Assembly (NCBI GenBank): GCA_963836425.1
Contig: CAWIJJ010000003.1
Span: 124,001 to 188,000 of the forward strand
DNA from: CAWIJJ01 sp963836425
GTDB taxonomy: Bacteria > Acidobacteriota > Terriglobia > Bryobacterales > Bryobacteraceae
DNA length: 64,000 nt
Direction of reading: 5' to 3'
Shown one piece after another: positions 1-8,149 of the stretch (position 1 is its first letter; the number at the start of each line of letters is the position of its first letter). The notes under the pieces are model-generated. The model had not been told where the DNA came from. It saw nothing but the letters and a program-made list of their open reading frames with translations, and did no database searches. The translations under genes and the position numbers were made by a program.

Positions 1-1590
1 GATCTCGGCCAGCACCGGAGGCGCCTGCACCACCTCCGAGGAAATTCGGCCCTTCCAGTTCTCCATTCCCTTAAGTGATTCGGCCGCGTTGCTGTTGACG
101 GTGAACAGCGCGGTCAGGTATGGCAGGCGGTCGCCGACGAGCAGAACCTGGCTGATGAGCGGCTCCATTTTGAACAGGCTTTCGACGCGCGACGGGTAGA
201 TTTTTTTGCCGGTGGAGGAGACGATCAGCTCTTTCTTGCGGCCGGTAATGAAGATGTAACCGTCGCCGTCGCGGTGGGCGATGTCGCCGGTGTGCAGCCA
301 GCCGTCGCGGAGAACTTCCGCGGTGGTTTCGGGGTCGTTCAGATATCCGGAAAAAAGGGTGGGGCTCTTGACCAGCAGTTCACCGTCGGAAGCGAGGCGC
401 AGCTCGATACCCGGGAGCGGCTTGCCGATGCTGCCGGGTTTGGGACGGTCGAGCGGGTTCAAGGAGACCACACCACCTTCGGTGAGCCCGTAACCTTCGA
501 TCAGCGGCATGCCGACCGCCTCGTAAAACTCGGCCAGGTCCTTGCTGAGCGGCGCGGCCCCGGAGGCCGGTACCCGCAGGCGGCCGCCGAATCTCTCCCG
601 CACCTTGCGGAACATGAGCCGGTCCGCCAGTTTCAAGGGAATGCGGATGCGCAGCGGAACCGGCTTGCCCTCGCGGCGGTATCGCGCGGCGGACAGGGCG
701 AGGCCGAGCGCGCCGTGAAATGCCTTTTGCGCGGCGGCCGGACGTTTGCGCAGTTCGGTGCAGATGGTGGAATAGATGCGCTCCCACATGCGCGGCGGAG
801 CCAGCAGAATAGTGGGCTGCACGCTCCGGATTTCGCCCGGCAATTTCAGCAGGCTCTCGGAAAAAGTCACCGGCATGCCGCACCGCATGGGAAGGAATTC
901 CATCACCACGCGTTGCGCGATGTGCGCCGACGGCAGGAACGCGACCGTGCGGTCTGCCGGACCGAGCGGGAGCACGGCCGGACCCATATCGATATTCGCG
1001 ACCACCGACCCGTGCGTGACGAAGGCCATTTTCGGCTCGCCGGTAGCGCCCGAGGTCAAATAGAGAATCGCGCGGTCCTGCGGGCCCGTTTCCTGCTTGA
1101 ATCGGGCGGGCAGGCCAGGGTCTCGTGCCAGGGCCTCGCGGCCCCTTTCGCGAAGCGCGGCCAGGGGGATGGCTCCGGGGGCCTCGCCGGTCAAGAGGAT
1201 GCGGTGCGCGGGTGGCGCGTCCTGGACGGCCTCGAGAGTCTTGACGTCTTCGACGAAGATCGCACGGGCGCCGGCGGCGGCGATGGTCCGGACCAGGTCC
1301 CGGGGAGGATAGCTGGGATACAGGGCGGCGGCGATGGAGCCGTTGGCCATGATGCCGAGATCGGCCAGGTAGAACTCGAGCCTGGTTTCGGAATCGAGCG
1401 CCACGACGTCGCCCTTGCCCAGCCCGAGCGAACGAAGTCCGGCGGCGATCTCCCAAACGGCGGTCAGGTACTGGTTCCAGGAGTAGGTGAGATAGCCTTC
1501 ACCCGTGGGTTGTCGCAGGGCAGGGAGGTCCCGGTAAGTCCCGGCCGTTTCTTCAAGTACCTGAAAAAGAGTGCGTGGCGTCACTTCCAT
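1..1590 (-). CDS. Long-chain acyl-CoA synthetase (AMP-forming), 3' end outside window
   Basis: The product activates fatty acids to acyl-CoA by way of an acyl-adenylate. The frame is open from an ATG through 530 codons to the window edge, so the C-terminus is missing. The AMP-binding P-loop TSGATGEPK lies near residues 179-187. The adenylate-forming signature GYGLTEGG lies near 363-370 and the DGWLHTGD motif near 428. The domain order matches FadD15-type long-chain ligases, which usually run to about 600 residues. It is read away from the neighbouring stress-protein gene, which is on the same strand 22 bases upstream, so the two may be co-transcribed. Chain-length preference cannot be read from sequence. 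The family assignment is secure. Confidence 0.93.
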   Translation of the reverse strand, partial: MEVTPRTLFQVLEETAGTYRDLPALRQPTGEGYLTYSWNQYLTAVWEIAAGLRSLGLGKGDVVALDSETRLEFYLADLGIMANGSIAAALYPSYPPRDLVRTIAAAGARAIFVEDVKTLEAVQDAPPAHRILLTGEAPGAIPLAALRERGREALARDPGLPARFKQETGPQDRAILYLTSGATGEPKMAFVTHGSVVANIDMGPAVLPLGPADRTVAFLPSAHIAQRVVMEFLPMRCGMPVTFSESLLKLPGEIRSVQPTILLAPPRMWERIYSTICTELRKRPAAAQKAFHGALGLALSAARYRREGKPVPLRIRIPLKLADRLMFRKVRERFGGRLRVPASGAAPLSKDLAEFYEAVGMPLIEGYGLTEGGVVSLNPLDRPKPGSIGKPLPGIELRLASDGELLVKSPTLFSGYLNDPETTAEVLRDGWLHTGDIAHRDGDGYIFITGRKKELIVSSTGKKIYPSRVESLFKMEPLISQVLLVGDRLPYLTALFTVNSNAAESLKGMENWKGRISSEVVQAPPVLAEI

Positions 1591-1612
1591 GCAATTTATC
1601 ACGGTAGACGCC

Positions 1613-2473
1613 TCAGACACTCACAACCGGGCATGGCGACTGCCGGATGATGGCATACGCGTTGGTTCGGAGGCGTCCGAAGACGCCGGCCGCCGAACCG
1701 CGGCCGACCACCAGGACGTCCGCCCCCAGGCGTGCGGCCGCCGCACAAATGGTGGGGGCTGGTTCCCCTGATTCCACCAGGGATTCGGCAAATTCGCCGT
1801 CGCCCTGAAGGCGGCGGAGCTCGGCGTGGGCGGCCTCGGCAGGATCGAAGCCGGCGGCTCCGGAGGGCGCGCCCGCGGGCGGGCAGGACGCGACGTGGAG
1901 CAGCGTGAGCCGGGCGCCGAATGCCGCCGCGAGCCAGGTGGCCCAGGCCAGTGTCCGGCCGCTCTGCGGGCCCAGGTCCACCGCGCAGAGTACGCTCGAA
2001 AGCTCCATGGACCGGTCAAGAGGCGCATCTTCCAGATGGATGCCGGTCCAGATGGGGGCATCACAGTCGTGCAGGACCTTGGCGGTGTTGGAGCCGAGGA
2101 TGAAGCGGCGGAACGGTCCATAGCCGTGCGTCGGCATCACCACCAGGCCGGCGGATTCCTGGTGGGCGATGTCCACTACCTGGCGAGCGGGGTCGCCTTC
2201 GGCGACCATCTGCCGGACCGTTGCGCCGGAAAGATGCGCGGCGGCGAACTTTTCGAGTTCGCTCGCGGCATGCGCGGACTGATTGCGGTACAGTTCGGCG
2301 ATCATGGACCCGCCGATGTCCAACGCGCCCACCTCAAACTGGGGGGGTGTGACTACGTGCAGGAGGATCAGTTCGGCCCGGAAGTGCCGGCCGAGGAAGC
2401 GAGCGCAACGGGCTGCTCCCGCCGAGCGGTCGGAGAAATCGACCGGCAACAGGATTTTGGACAAAGACTGCAT
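1613..2473 (-). CDS. Universal stress protein, tandem UspA domains
   Basis: This 286-residue soluble protein has two UspA-like Rossmann domains, at about 1-147 and 155-286. Domain 1 starts with the typical ILLPVDFS strand and carries a nucleotide-loop-like HGYGPFRRFILGS near 116-128, followed by CDAPIW. Domain 2 repeats the pattern with VVGRGS and ends in CPVVSV. Tandem Usp proteins bind ATP or AMP and help survival under starvation or redox stress; the specific role here is unknown. The gene precedes the acyl-CoA synthetase on the same strand with only 22 bases between them, which suggests an operon. Confidence 0.9.
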   Translation of the reverse strand: MQSLSKILLPVDFSDRSAGAARCARFLGRHFRAELILLHVVTPPQFEVGALDIGGSMIAELYRNQSAHAASELEKFAAAHLSGATVRQMVAEGDPARQVVDIAHQESAGLVVMPTHGYGPFRRFILGSNTAKVLHDCDAPIWTGIHLEDAPLDRSMELSSVLCAVDLGPQSGRTLAWATWLAAAFGARLTLLHVASCPPAGAPSGAAGFDPAEAAHAELRRLQGDGEFAESLVESGEPAPTICAAAARLGADVLVVGRGSAAGVFGRLRTNAYAIIRQSPCPVVSV

Positions 2474-2550
2474 GGCGCCTCTCCGGGCGCGCCGCGCCGG
2501 CTCACCCTCTATTCAGGATAAACCGATTCGAAAACCGGGAGCGTACGGTT

Positions 2551-3033
2551 TCAGCGGGAAGCGGCGCGGTCGAGCTTTAGCAGGGCGTCGGCGATGCGAT
2601 TGACGGCATACTCTTCATCGCGGCGGCTGGCATCGCTGCGCGGAAGCGACGAAAGTTCCAGGTGAATCAGTTCGTGAACCACCGTGAATTCGATATCCTG
2701 CAACATATCCGGCACCGGAAGGTGGTATTCGCAAGGATCGAGAACGCGGATGACCGCCGTCCTCTTGTCGGCGTCCCAGTGAATGTTGCCGAGAGTCTTC
2801 GGCTTCAAATCCGAGGTCCGGGACATTTCCACAGTAATATTCCAGTCAACCAGGTTCAACCGCTTTTGCCAGACCGAAAGCCTTTCGGCGGCAAAACTGG
2901 CGGCGGCGAGCGAACGCTCGTTAGGAGGAATCACTGCGCTGGAGGTTTGAGCGGGAGCAAGACAGGTGAGACCGAGAACCAATACCGCAGTGAAAAGGGA
3001 ACCTGAAGGCCCAGGAAAAAACCTGCACAACAT
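2551..3033 (-). CDS. Small secreted protein with HExxH zinc-protease-like motif
   Basis: This 160-residue protein has an N-terminal hydrophobic segment (residues 11-28) that looks like a Sec signal and ends near APAQT. A HELIH motif lies at 120-124 in the context FTVVHELIHLEL. About 17 residues later comes an acidic patch (DEEY, 139-142) that could supply a third metal ligand, as in gluzincins. No other domain is recognisable. A secreted metallopeptidase or a catalytically modest relative is an inference from the motif alone. It is a single gene, separated by 77 bases from the Usp gene start. Confidence 0.6.
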   Translation of the reverse strand: MLCRFFPGPSGSLFTAVLVLGLTCLAPAQTSSAVIPPNERSLAAASFAAERLSVWQKRLNLVDWNITVEMSRTSDLKPKTLGNIHWDADKRTAVIRVLDPCEYHLPVPDMLQDIEFTVVHELIHLELSSLPRSDASRRDEEYAVNRIADALLKLDRAASR

Positions 3034-3088
3034 GTGCTATATGGTACCAGAACTTTTCCTGAACAGTGTCATCTATCACCACAGGTAT

Positions 3089-3370
3089 TTACCCGGCATG
3101 ATTTAAGGGTTGCGTTCGGCCGGAAGGAACGGGTTTAGCCGCGGCGTCGGCCAGGTACAGCAGGGCATGCCGGGCAAGTTCGGGAACGGTGGGGTCGGGA
3201 TGGCGGAGCAGGCCGACCAGCATGCGCACCCAGCCCAGTTCGGAACCGTCGATGCCGATGAGAGAAACGGTTTTGGCCACAGATTCAACCTCTGCTTGGG
3301 CTTTTCGGCCGAAAGAGCGGTTTCTGCAACTGGCGGGGCGGCGACGGTTCCGGTTCATGTTTTGCCGCAT
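3089..3370 (-). CDS. Small hypothetical protein, HEAT-like helical segment
   Basis: The frame is up to 93 residues. The first 30 residues are Arg-rich and may be untranslated. The remaining 63 (from a GTG codon at about 3280) look protein-like, with helical, leucine-rich segments such as LLRHPDPTVPELARHALLYL that resemble one HEAT-type helical pair. The longest start (ATG at 3370) overlaps the ATG of the divergent gene on the other strand, so the shorter start is more plausible. I recognise no family. It could be non-coding, because a small gene in GC-rich DNA is hard to prove without conservation data. Confidence 0.38.
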   Translation of the reverse strand: MRQNMNRNRRRPASCRNRSFGRKAQAEVESVAKTVSLIGIDGSELGWVRMLVGLLRHPDPTVPELARHALLYLADAAAKPVPSGRTQPLNHAG

Positions 3371-3704
3371 GGACTCGATGAGAGAAGTTGTGAACAGCCT
3401 GCTGCATTATGCGGATCAGATTTTCGACACGGCTCGCGAGGGGACCGAAGACTGCGAAGTAGCCATCCTGGTCCAGGCGGGCGGTGCCATCCGGATGATA
3501 CCGGCGGCAGGCTGGTCGCCCGAAGCGCTCCGGCTTCATCATGGTGCAGGCGCGGTGTACCGGGTGAGCCGGAACGGGCCGTGCGTCCGGGTGGAAGCGC
3601 AGGCCGCCGGACAGCGCTGTGAACTGCGGAGCGACCCCGGCCTTGTGGCGTTCACGTCCTGCCCGGCACTGCCTCAATACCAACTGATTTCCGAAAGCGA
3701 CTGA
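3369..3704 (+). CDS. Hypothetical protein upstream of flaG
   Basis: This is a 111-residue protein of unknown function. Two in-frame ATGs, at 3369 (MDSMREVV) and 3378, are candidate starts. The longer upstream extension of this frame is Arg/Pro-rich and looks untranslated. The N-terminus is amphipathic helix (VVNSLLHYADQIFDTA). The centre has an alternating hydrophobic pattern (EVAILVQAGGAIRMIPAAGW), which suggests a small alpha/beta fold. There is no signal peptide or membrane segment. Its stop codon overlaps the -35 region of the putative sigma-28 promoter for flaG, so it borders the flagellar locus but is not clearly part of it. Confidence 0.5.
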   Translation: MDSMREVVNSLLHYADQIFDTAREGTEDCEVAILVQAGGAIRMIPAAGWSPEALRLHHGAGAVYRVSRNGPCVRVEAQAAGQRCELRSDPGLVAFTSCPALPQYQLISESD

Positions 3705-3728
3705 AAACTGGAAGCCGCCGTCCGATAA
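3702..3728 (+). promoter_or_regulatory. Putative sigma-28 (FliA) promoter for flaG
   Basis: The sequence reads TGAAAACT, an 11-base spacer, then TCCGATAA. This is close to the enterobacterial sigma-28 consensus (TAAAGTTT, N11, GCCGATAA), with 7 of 8 matches in the -10 box. It lies 70 bases before the GTG start of flaG. Similar sites precede fliS, fliK, flhF and flgM in this window, and FliA itself is encoded here. Confidence 0.6.
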
Positions 3729-3798
3729 GTGGGGTGCGGGACCGTATGTGCCGCAGGTCTTACGCATTTGGCGGCGAGGTCCCGGCGAGGAGGTCATT

Positions 3799-4092
3799 GT
3801 GGAAATCAACGGAGTCAATCGAACCGCGCACGCGCTGCCAGCCATACCCGTAGAGGCAAAGGACGAACGGGCGGCGGAAAACCGGGAAGTGGTCCAGGCG
3901 GTGAAGGCGCTCAACGGCACGGAGATGTTCGGGCAGGATAATCAACTGCTGTTCCAGCGGGACGCTCAGTCGCAGCGCATGGTGATCAGGGTGGTGAACA
4001 AGGAGACCAAGGAAGTCGTCTCGCAGATTCCAGCGGAATATGTGCTGCGGCTGGCAGAGGATCTGAAGCCGCGAAAAGAAAGCGCGCGATAA
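3799..4092 (+). CDS. flaG: FlaG family flagellar protein
   Basis: This 97-residue protein has the FlaG pattern: a variable N-terminus and a conserved C-terminal half (MVIRVVNKETKEVVSQIP, then EYVLRLAEDL). FlaG proteins influence filament length and often sit beside fliD or fliS; the mechanism is not firmly known. I chose the GTG start because a strong GAGGAGG ribosome site lies just upstream. An ATG 51 bases earlier would add an Arg-rich leader. The gene sits between two sigma-28-like promoters and directly precedes fliS. No fliD is seen in the window. Confidence 0.85.
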   Translation: MEINGVNRTAHALPAIPVEAKDERAAENREVVQAVKALNGTEMFGQDNQLLFQRDAQSQRMVIRVVNKETKEVVSQIPAEYVLRLAEDLKPRKESAR

Positions 4093-4096
4093 AGGT

Positions 4097-4122
4097 TAAA
4101 AATAGGCCCCTTTTTCCGATAA
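4097..4122 (+). promoter_or_regulatory. Putative sigma-28 (FliA) promoter for fliS
   Basis: TAAAAATA, a 10-base spacer and TCCGATAA begin five bases after the flaG stop codon and end about 20 bases before the fliS ATG. The -10 box matches 7 of 8 consensus positions and the -35 keeps the TAAA core. This gives fliS its own late-class promoter besides any read-through from flaG. Confidence 0.65.
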
Positions 4123-4142
4123 GTGCATTGGAGAGAACGAGA

Positions 4143-4598
4143 ATGTGGCAAGACGCTCAGAACGCATACCTGGAAAGCCGGGTCCTTTCAGCCGACCCGA
4201 TCGAACTGGTCCGGCTGATGTACCAGGCCACGACCGCCGCGGTGCGGCAGGCACGGCAGCACCTCGCGGAAGGGGAGATCGCGGCCCGTTCGCGTTCCAT
4301 CTCCAAGGCTTGTGAAATCCTGATCGAACTGGAAACATCGCTCGACCACGGGCGCGGCGGCGACATCAGCCGTCGGCTGGCGCAGCTTTACGACTACATG
4401 CGGGGGCGGCTGCTCGAGGCCAACATGAAGCAGTCGGACGGACCGCTGGCGGAGGTACTGGGGCTGCTGTCCACGCTTTCCGAGGCCTGGGACGGCGTCC
4501 AAAGCGAGTCGCGGCCTGAGCCGCCGGCGGCGAGTGCCTGGAGCCAGCCGGTGCCGCAGGAGCAGGCGGCATACACCTCGCAGGGCTGGACTTTGTAG
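4143..4598 (+). CDS. fliS: Flagellar export chaperone FliS
   Basis: FliS binds the C-terminus of flagellin in the cytoplasm and keeps it unpolymerised until export. The 151-residue protein starts MWQDAQNAYLESRVLSADP and has the FliS helical core (ELVRLMYQATTAAVRQARQHL, SKACEILIELETSL, LYDYMRGRLLEAN, LSTLSEAWDGV). It ends in a Pro/Gln-rich tail of about 30 residues that goes beyond the usual family end. That tail and part of the core are what the downstream repeat array copies. The start was chosen for the GGAGAG ribosome site and because the longer frame adds only five residues. The gene converges on flgJ. Confidence 0.9.
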   Translation: MWQDAQNAYLESRVLSADPIELVRLMYQATTAAVRQARQHLAEGEIAARSRSISKACEILIELETSLDHGRGGDISRRLAQLYDYMRGRLLEANMKQSDGPLAEVLGLLSTLSEAWDGVQSESRPEPPAASAWSQPVPQEQAAYTSQGWTL

Positions 4599-6022
4599 GC
4601 CGGACTGGGAGGATGGGACCGGGCTGGGTTCGCCGGTTCTGCGGCGGACGAGCCCGTCGAAGGGAGCGAGGGCGGGCGGCGAGGCGACATCGGCCGCCGG
4701 AGCCAGGCGGTACCGCAGGAGCAGGCGGCATGCACTTCGCAGGCTGGACTTTATAGCCGGGGCTGGGAGGATGGGACCGGGTTGCGATTGGCCGGTTCTG
4801 CGGCGCGGACGAGCCCGTCGAAGTGAGCGAGGCGGGCGGCGAGGCGACATCGGCCGTCGGTTGGCGCAGCTTGACCCAAAGCGAGGCGCGCTTGAGCCGC
4901 TTGCGGCGAGTGCCTGGAGCCAGGCGGTGCCGCAGGAGCAGGCGGCATATACCTCGCAGGCTGGACTTTATAGCCGGGGCTGGGAGGATGGGACCGGGTT
5001 GCGCTTGGCCGGTTCTGCGGCGCGGACGAGCCCGTCGAAGTGAGCGAGGCGGGCGGCGAGGCGACATCGGCCGTCGGAGCGAGCCAGGCGGTACCGCAGG
5101 AGCAGGCGGCATACACTTCGCAGGGCTGGACTTTGTAGGCCGGGCTGGGAGGATGGGACCGGGTTGCGCTTGGCCGGTTCTGCGGCGCGGACGAGCCGTC
5201 GAAGTGAGCGAGGCGGGCGGCGAGGCGACATCGGCCGCCGGTTGGCGGCAGCTTGACCCAAAGCGAGGCGCGCTTGAGCCGCCGGCGGCGAGTGCCTGGA
5301 GCCAGGCGGTGCCGCAGGAGCAGGCGGCATATACCTCGCACGGCTGGACTTTATAGCCGGGGCTGGGACGATGGGACCGGGTTGCGCTTGGCCGGTTCTG
5401 CGGCGCGGACGAGCCCGTCGAAGTGAGCGAGGCGGGCGGCGAGGCGACATCGGCCGTCGGCTGGCGGCAGCTTGACCCAAAGCGAGGCGCGCTTGAGCCG
5501 CTTTCGGCGAGTACCCGGAGCCAGGCGGTGCCGCAGGAGCAGGCGGCATATACCTCGCACGGCTGGACTTTATAGCCGGGGCTGGGACGATGGGACCGGG
5601 TTGCGGTTGGCCGGTTCTGCGGCGCGGACGAGCCGTCGAAGGGAGCGAGGCGGGCGGCAAGGCGACATCGGCCGTCGACTGGCGCAGCTTGACGGAGTGC
5701 TGGGGCTGCTGCACACTTTCCGAGGCGTGGGACGGCGGCCCAAAGCGAGGCGCGGCCTGAGCCGCCTTCGACGAGTGCCTGGAGTCGGGCGGTGCCGCAG
5801 GAGCAGGCGGCATATACCTCCCAGGGCTGGACTTTATAGCCGCGGCTGCGAGGATGGGAGCAGATGGACCGCTGGTGGAGGTGCTGGGGCTGCTGCACGC
5901 TTTCCGAGGCGTGGGACGGCGCTCAAAGCGAGGCGCGGCCTGAGCCGCATTCGGCGACTGGCCGGAGCCAGGCGGTGCCGCAGGACCAGGCGGCATGCAC
6001 CTCGCAGGGCTGGAGTTTATAG
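4599..6022. repeat. Degenerate tandem array of fliS and flgJ 3' ends
   Basis: About seven imperfect copies follow fliS. They can be counted by the anchor GGCTGGACTTTRTAG (the end of fliS), whose stop triplets fall at 4596 (fliS itself), 4754, 4971, 5136, 5354, 5573, 5837 and 6020. The spacings are therefore 158, 217, 165, 218, 219, 264 and 183 bases. Each unit joins an internal fliS piece (GGCGACATCGGCCGTCGG, compare fliS at about 4361) to the fliS 3' end and then to sequence matching the flgJ 3' end on the opposite strand. Short, medium and long units differ in how much of fliS between about 4376 and 4545 is deleted. The last copy merges into the real end of flgJ. No intact gene is supported inside it. 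Confidence 0.85.
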
Positions 6023-6352
6023 ACGGCCCTGTGACGATGGGACCGGGTTGGGGTTGGGATCGGCCGATTCTGCGGCGCGGACGAGCCCGTCCGAAATGAG
6101 CGTGGCAAGGCCCAGACCGCCCTGTTGAGCCAGGAGGGACGCAAACTGCTGTTCGGCGAACTCCATGGCGCAGGAGGCGGTGGGGTCGTTTGAGCCAAGC
6201 CAGCCACCACTTTCGCGAACCGAACGAAGGATCTGCGCGATTAACAGCGATTCGAACTGGCTGGCCGCATCGTGCACTTTCTCGGGCGAATCGGGCGTGG
6301 CGGGCGCGGAGGCGGCGCCGGGAAGCAAGGGAAGGAGAGCGGCGGGAGACAT
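6017..6352 (-). CDS. flgJ: Rod-binding protein FlgJ, N-terminal domain only
   Basis: This 111-residue protein has the FlgJ rod-binding helical domain (HDAASQFESLLIAQILRSVRES, then FAEQQFASLLAQQGGLGLA). The muramidase domain found in enterobacterial FlgJ is absent, as in many other phyla. It acts in the periplasm as a scaffold for rod assembly. Its ATG overlaps the flgI stop by one base, so translation is probably coupled. The last 25 or so residues (from DGLVRAAES) lie in the repeat array and are probably a variable tail. The stop codon overlaps the last fliS-like stop on the other strand. Confidence 0.85.
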   Translation of the reverse strand: MSPAALLPLLPGAASAPATPDSPEKVHDAASQFESLLIAQILRSVRESGGWLGSNDPTASCAMEFAEQQFASLLAQQGGLGLATLISDGLVRAAESADPNPNPVPSSQGRL

Positions 6353-7446
6353 CAGATCACCTCCAGTTCGGCTTCGAGGGCGCCTGCCGATCGCAGGTTC
6401 TGCAGGATCGCGATGACGTCGCGCGGCGTGGATCCGATCGCCGCCAGTGCGCGGACGAGGTCCTCCACCGTGGCACCCTGCTTGAGAATGACGTTGCGCG
6501 CTTTCTCTTCTTTGGTGGTGACCGTGGTTTTGGGGACCACCACCGTGGCCGCGGCATCGGGTGCGAGCGGCGGGGGCTGGGAAACCGCAAAAGTGGTCTC
6601 CACTTCCACGCTGAGATTGCCGTGCAGGATCGCCACAGGCGCGATGCGGACGTCCTTGCCGAGCACGATGGTGCCGGTGCGCTCGTTCACCACGACCCGC
6701 GCCGGGCGGTCCGCATCCACAGTCAGATTTTCGAGTTCGGAAATGAACGCGGTGGCGTTCGCGGCAAAATCCGGAGGGATGTTCACGCTGACCACTCCGG
6801 CGCTGTCGGCGTGGGCCGCCGGGGACGGCGCCGAGAACTTGCGATTCACCGCTTCCGCGATCCGGGTGGAGGTGGTGAAGTCCGAGTTGCGAAGCTGCAA
6901 TTTCACTACGCCGCGCGGCGTCACCGTAGGGGAAGCGCGCTCGACGATGGCGCCGTTCGGTGCGCGGCCTACCGTCGGGTGGTTCACGGTCTGGCTGCTG
7001 CCCGACTTGCCCGCCGAAAATCCGCCCGTCACCACCGGGCCCTGGGCGACCGCGTAGACCTGACCATCGGCACCGCGCAGCGATGTCAGGATCAAGATTC
7101 CCCCCTGCAGATTGCTGCAATCGCCAATGGCCGCCACGGTGCTATCCAGGCGGGCGCCGGGCTGCGCAAACGGCGGCAATGTGGCTGTCACCATCACCGC
7201 GGCCGTGTTGTTCACCCGGATGGCGGTGGCCGGAACCGAAATTCCCATCCGCTCCAACATATTGGTCAGGCTCTGCGCGGAGAACATGGTCTGCCGCCGG
7301 TCGCCGGTTCCGGCGAGTCCCACGATGAGGCCGTAGCCGATCAACTGGTTGTCACGGACTCCTTCGATAGCGGCCAGTTCTTTGAGGCGGGCCGCCGAAA
7401 CCGGTGCGGCCAGCAACAGGAATGCAAGCAGGACAGGCAGTATCAT
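6352..7446 (-). CDS. flgI: Flagellar P-ring protein FlgI
   Basis: FlgI forms the P ring around the rod in the peptidoglycan layer. The 364-residue product starts with a Sec signal (ILPVLLAFLLLAAPVSA). It then shows the family hallmarks LKELAAIEGVRDNQLIGYGL, VGLAGTGD, the conserved N-x-AAVMVTA segment and the C-terminal LVRALAAIGSTPRDVIAILQ. Length is normal for FlgI. A longer frame begins 29 codons earlier, but the chosen ATG sits directly before the signal peptide. It lies between flgH and flgJ in one operon read from flgF. Confidence 0.96.
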   Translation of the reverse strand: MILPVLLAFLLLAAPVSAARLKELAAIEGVRDNQLIGYGLIVGLAGTGDRRQTMFSAQSLTNMLERMGISVPATAIRVNNTAAVMVTATLPPFAQPGARLDSTVAAIGDCSNLQGGILILTSLRGADGQVYAVAQGPVVTGGFSAGKSGSSQTVNHPTVGRAPNGAIVERASPTVTPRGVVKLQLRNSDFTTSTRIAEAVNRKFSAPSPAAHADSAGVVSVNIPPDFAANATAFISELENLTVDADRPARVVVNERTGTIVLGKDVRIAPVAILHGNLSVEVETTFAVSQPPPLAPDAAATVVVPKTTVTTKEEKARNVILKQGATVEDLVRALAAIGSTPRDVIAILQNLRSAGALEAELEVI

Positions 7447-7462
7447 TCCGAGTCTCCCGTTT

Positions 7463-8149
7463 CTAAAAAGGCAACAGCCCGAGCAGCAGCCGGTAAAGAA
7501 AAAACGGCCGCTTGATCGCATCCCCCACCACACCCTTGCCGTTCACCCGGACTTCCAACTGGCCCAGGCGGTCGGAGATCACACTGTTGGTGGCGTCGAT
7601 ATCGGCGGGCCGAACCACACCCCGCACGGTGATGGTCTGGCGCTCGGAGTTGATCTGCGTGTCTTTCGACGCCTCGACTACCAGGGCTCCGTTGGGCAGA
7701 ACGTGGGTCACGCGGGCGGTCAGGGTAGTGCTCAGAGTGGTGGCGCGGCTGGTGGTGCCCTGTCCCGCGAGTTGCGTATCCCCGGAGAGCCCGGCGAGAT
7801 TGGCCAGCGGGCCGGCGGCTTTGGTCAGGCCGGCGATGGCCGCCACGCTGGTCTTGGCGCTCGAACTGCGCTGTGTCTTGGTGGTTCCGGTGGTCACGGC
7901 GGATGCCTGTTCCGCCACCACGATGGTGAGCAGGTCGTCCACCTGGCTGGCACGCACGTCGCGGGCGGCATCGGCGAGTCGTGAGCCGGGAACCCAGATG
8001 GATCCGGCGGACGCGGCGGAAGCTTCCGCCGACCGGGCCTCGGCTTCCTCCACATAGCGGTCGAGCGGAGATGCCGGCGGCGCTTCCTTTTTCTTTTCCC
8101 CCGGCCAGGCCAGGTTCACAAGCAGCAACAGCAGAACGGACAGCTTCAT
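7463..8149 (-). CDS. flgH: Flagellar L-ring protein FlgH, without lipobox
   Basis: FlgH builds the L ring in the outer membrane. The 228-residue protein contains the conserved DDLLTIVVAEQASA strand, a long Ser/Thr-rich middle, and the C-terminal block (VVEASKDTQINSERQTITV, then GVVRPADIDATNSV). Most FlgH proteins are lipoproteins, but this N-terminus (MKLSVLLLLLVNLAWPGEKK) has no cysteine, so it probably matures as a normal Sec substrate or uses another anchor. The stop overlaps nothing; flgI begins 16 bases later. The start overlaps the flgA stop by four bases. Confidence 0.93.
   Translation of the reverse strand: MKLSVLLLLLVNLAWPGEKKKEAPPASPLDRYVEEAEARSAEASAASAGSIWVPGSRLADAARDVRASQVDDLLTIVVAEQASAVTTGTTKTQRSSSAKTSVAAIAGLTKAAGPLANLAGLSGDTQLAGQGTTSRATTLSTTLTARVTHVLPNGALVVEASKDTQINSERQTITVRGVVRPADIDATNSVISDRLGQLEVRVNGKGVVGDAIKRPFFLYRLLLGLLPF

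Noticed and set aside
4366..5996. Long open frames on the minus strand (up to 510 codons) across the repeat array
   Set aside because: They are Pro/Arg-rich, lack ribosome sites, and arise because GC-rich repeats rarely contain stops; the fliS and flgJ tails explain the sequence better.
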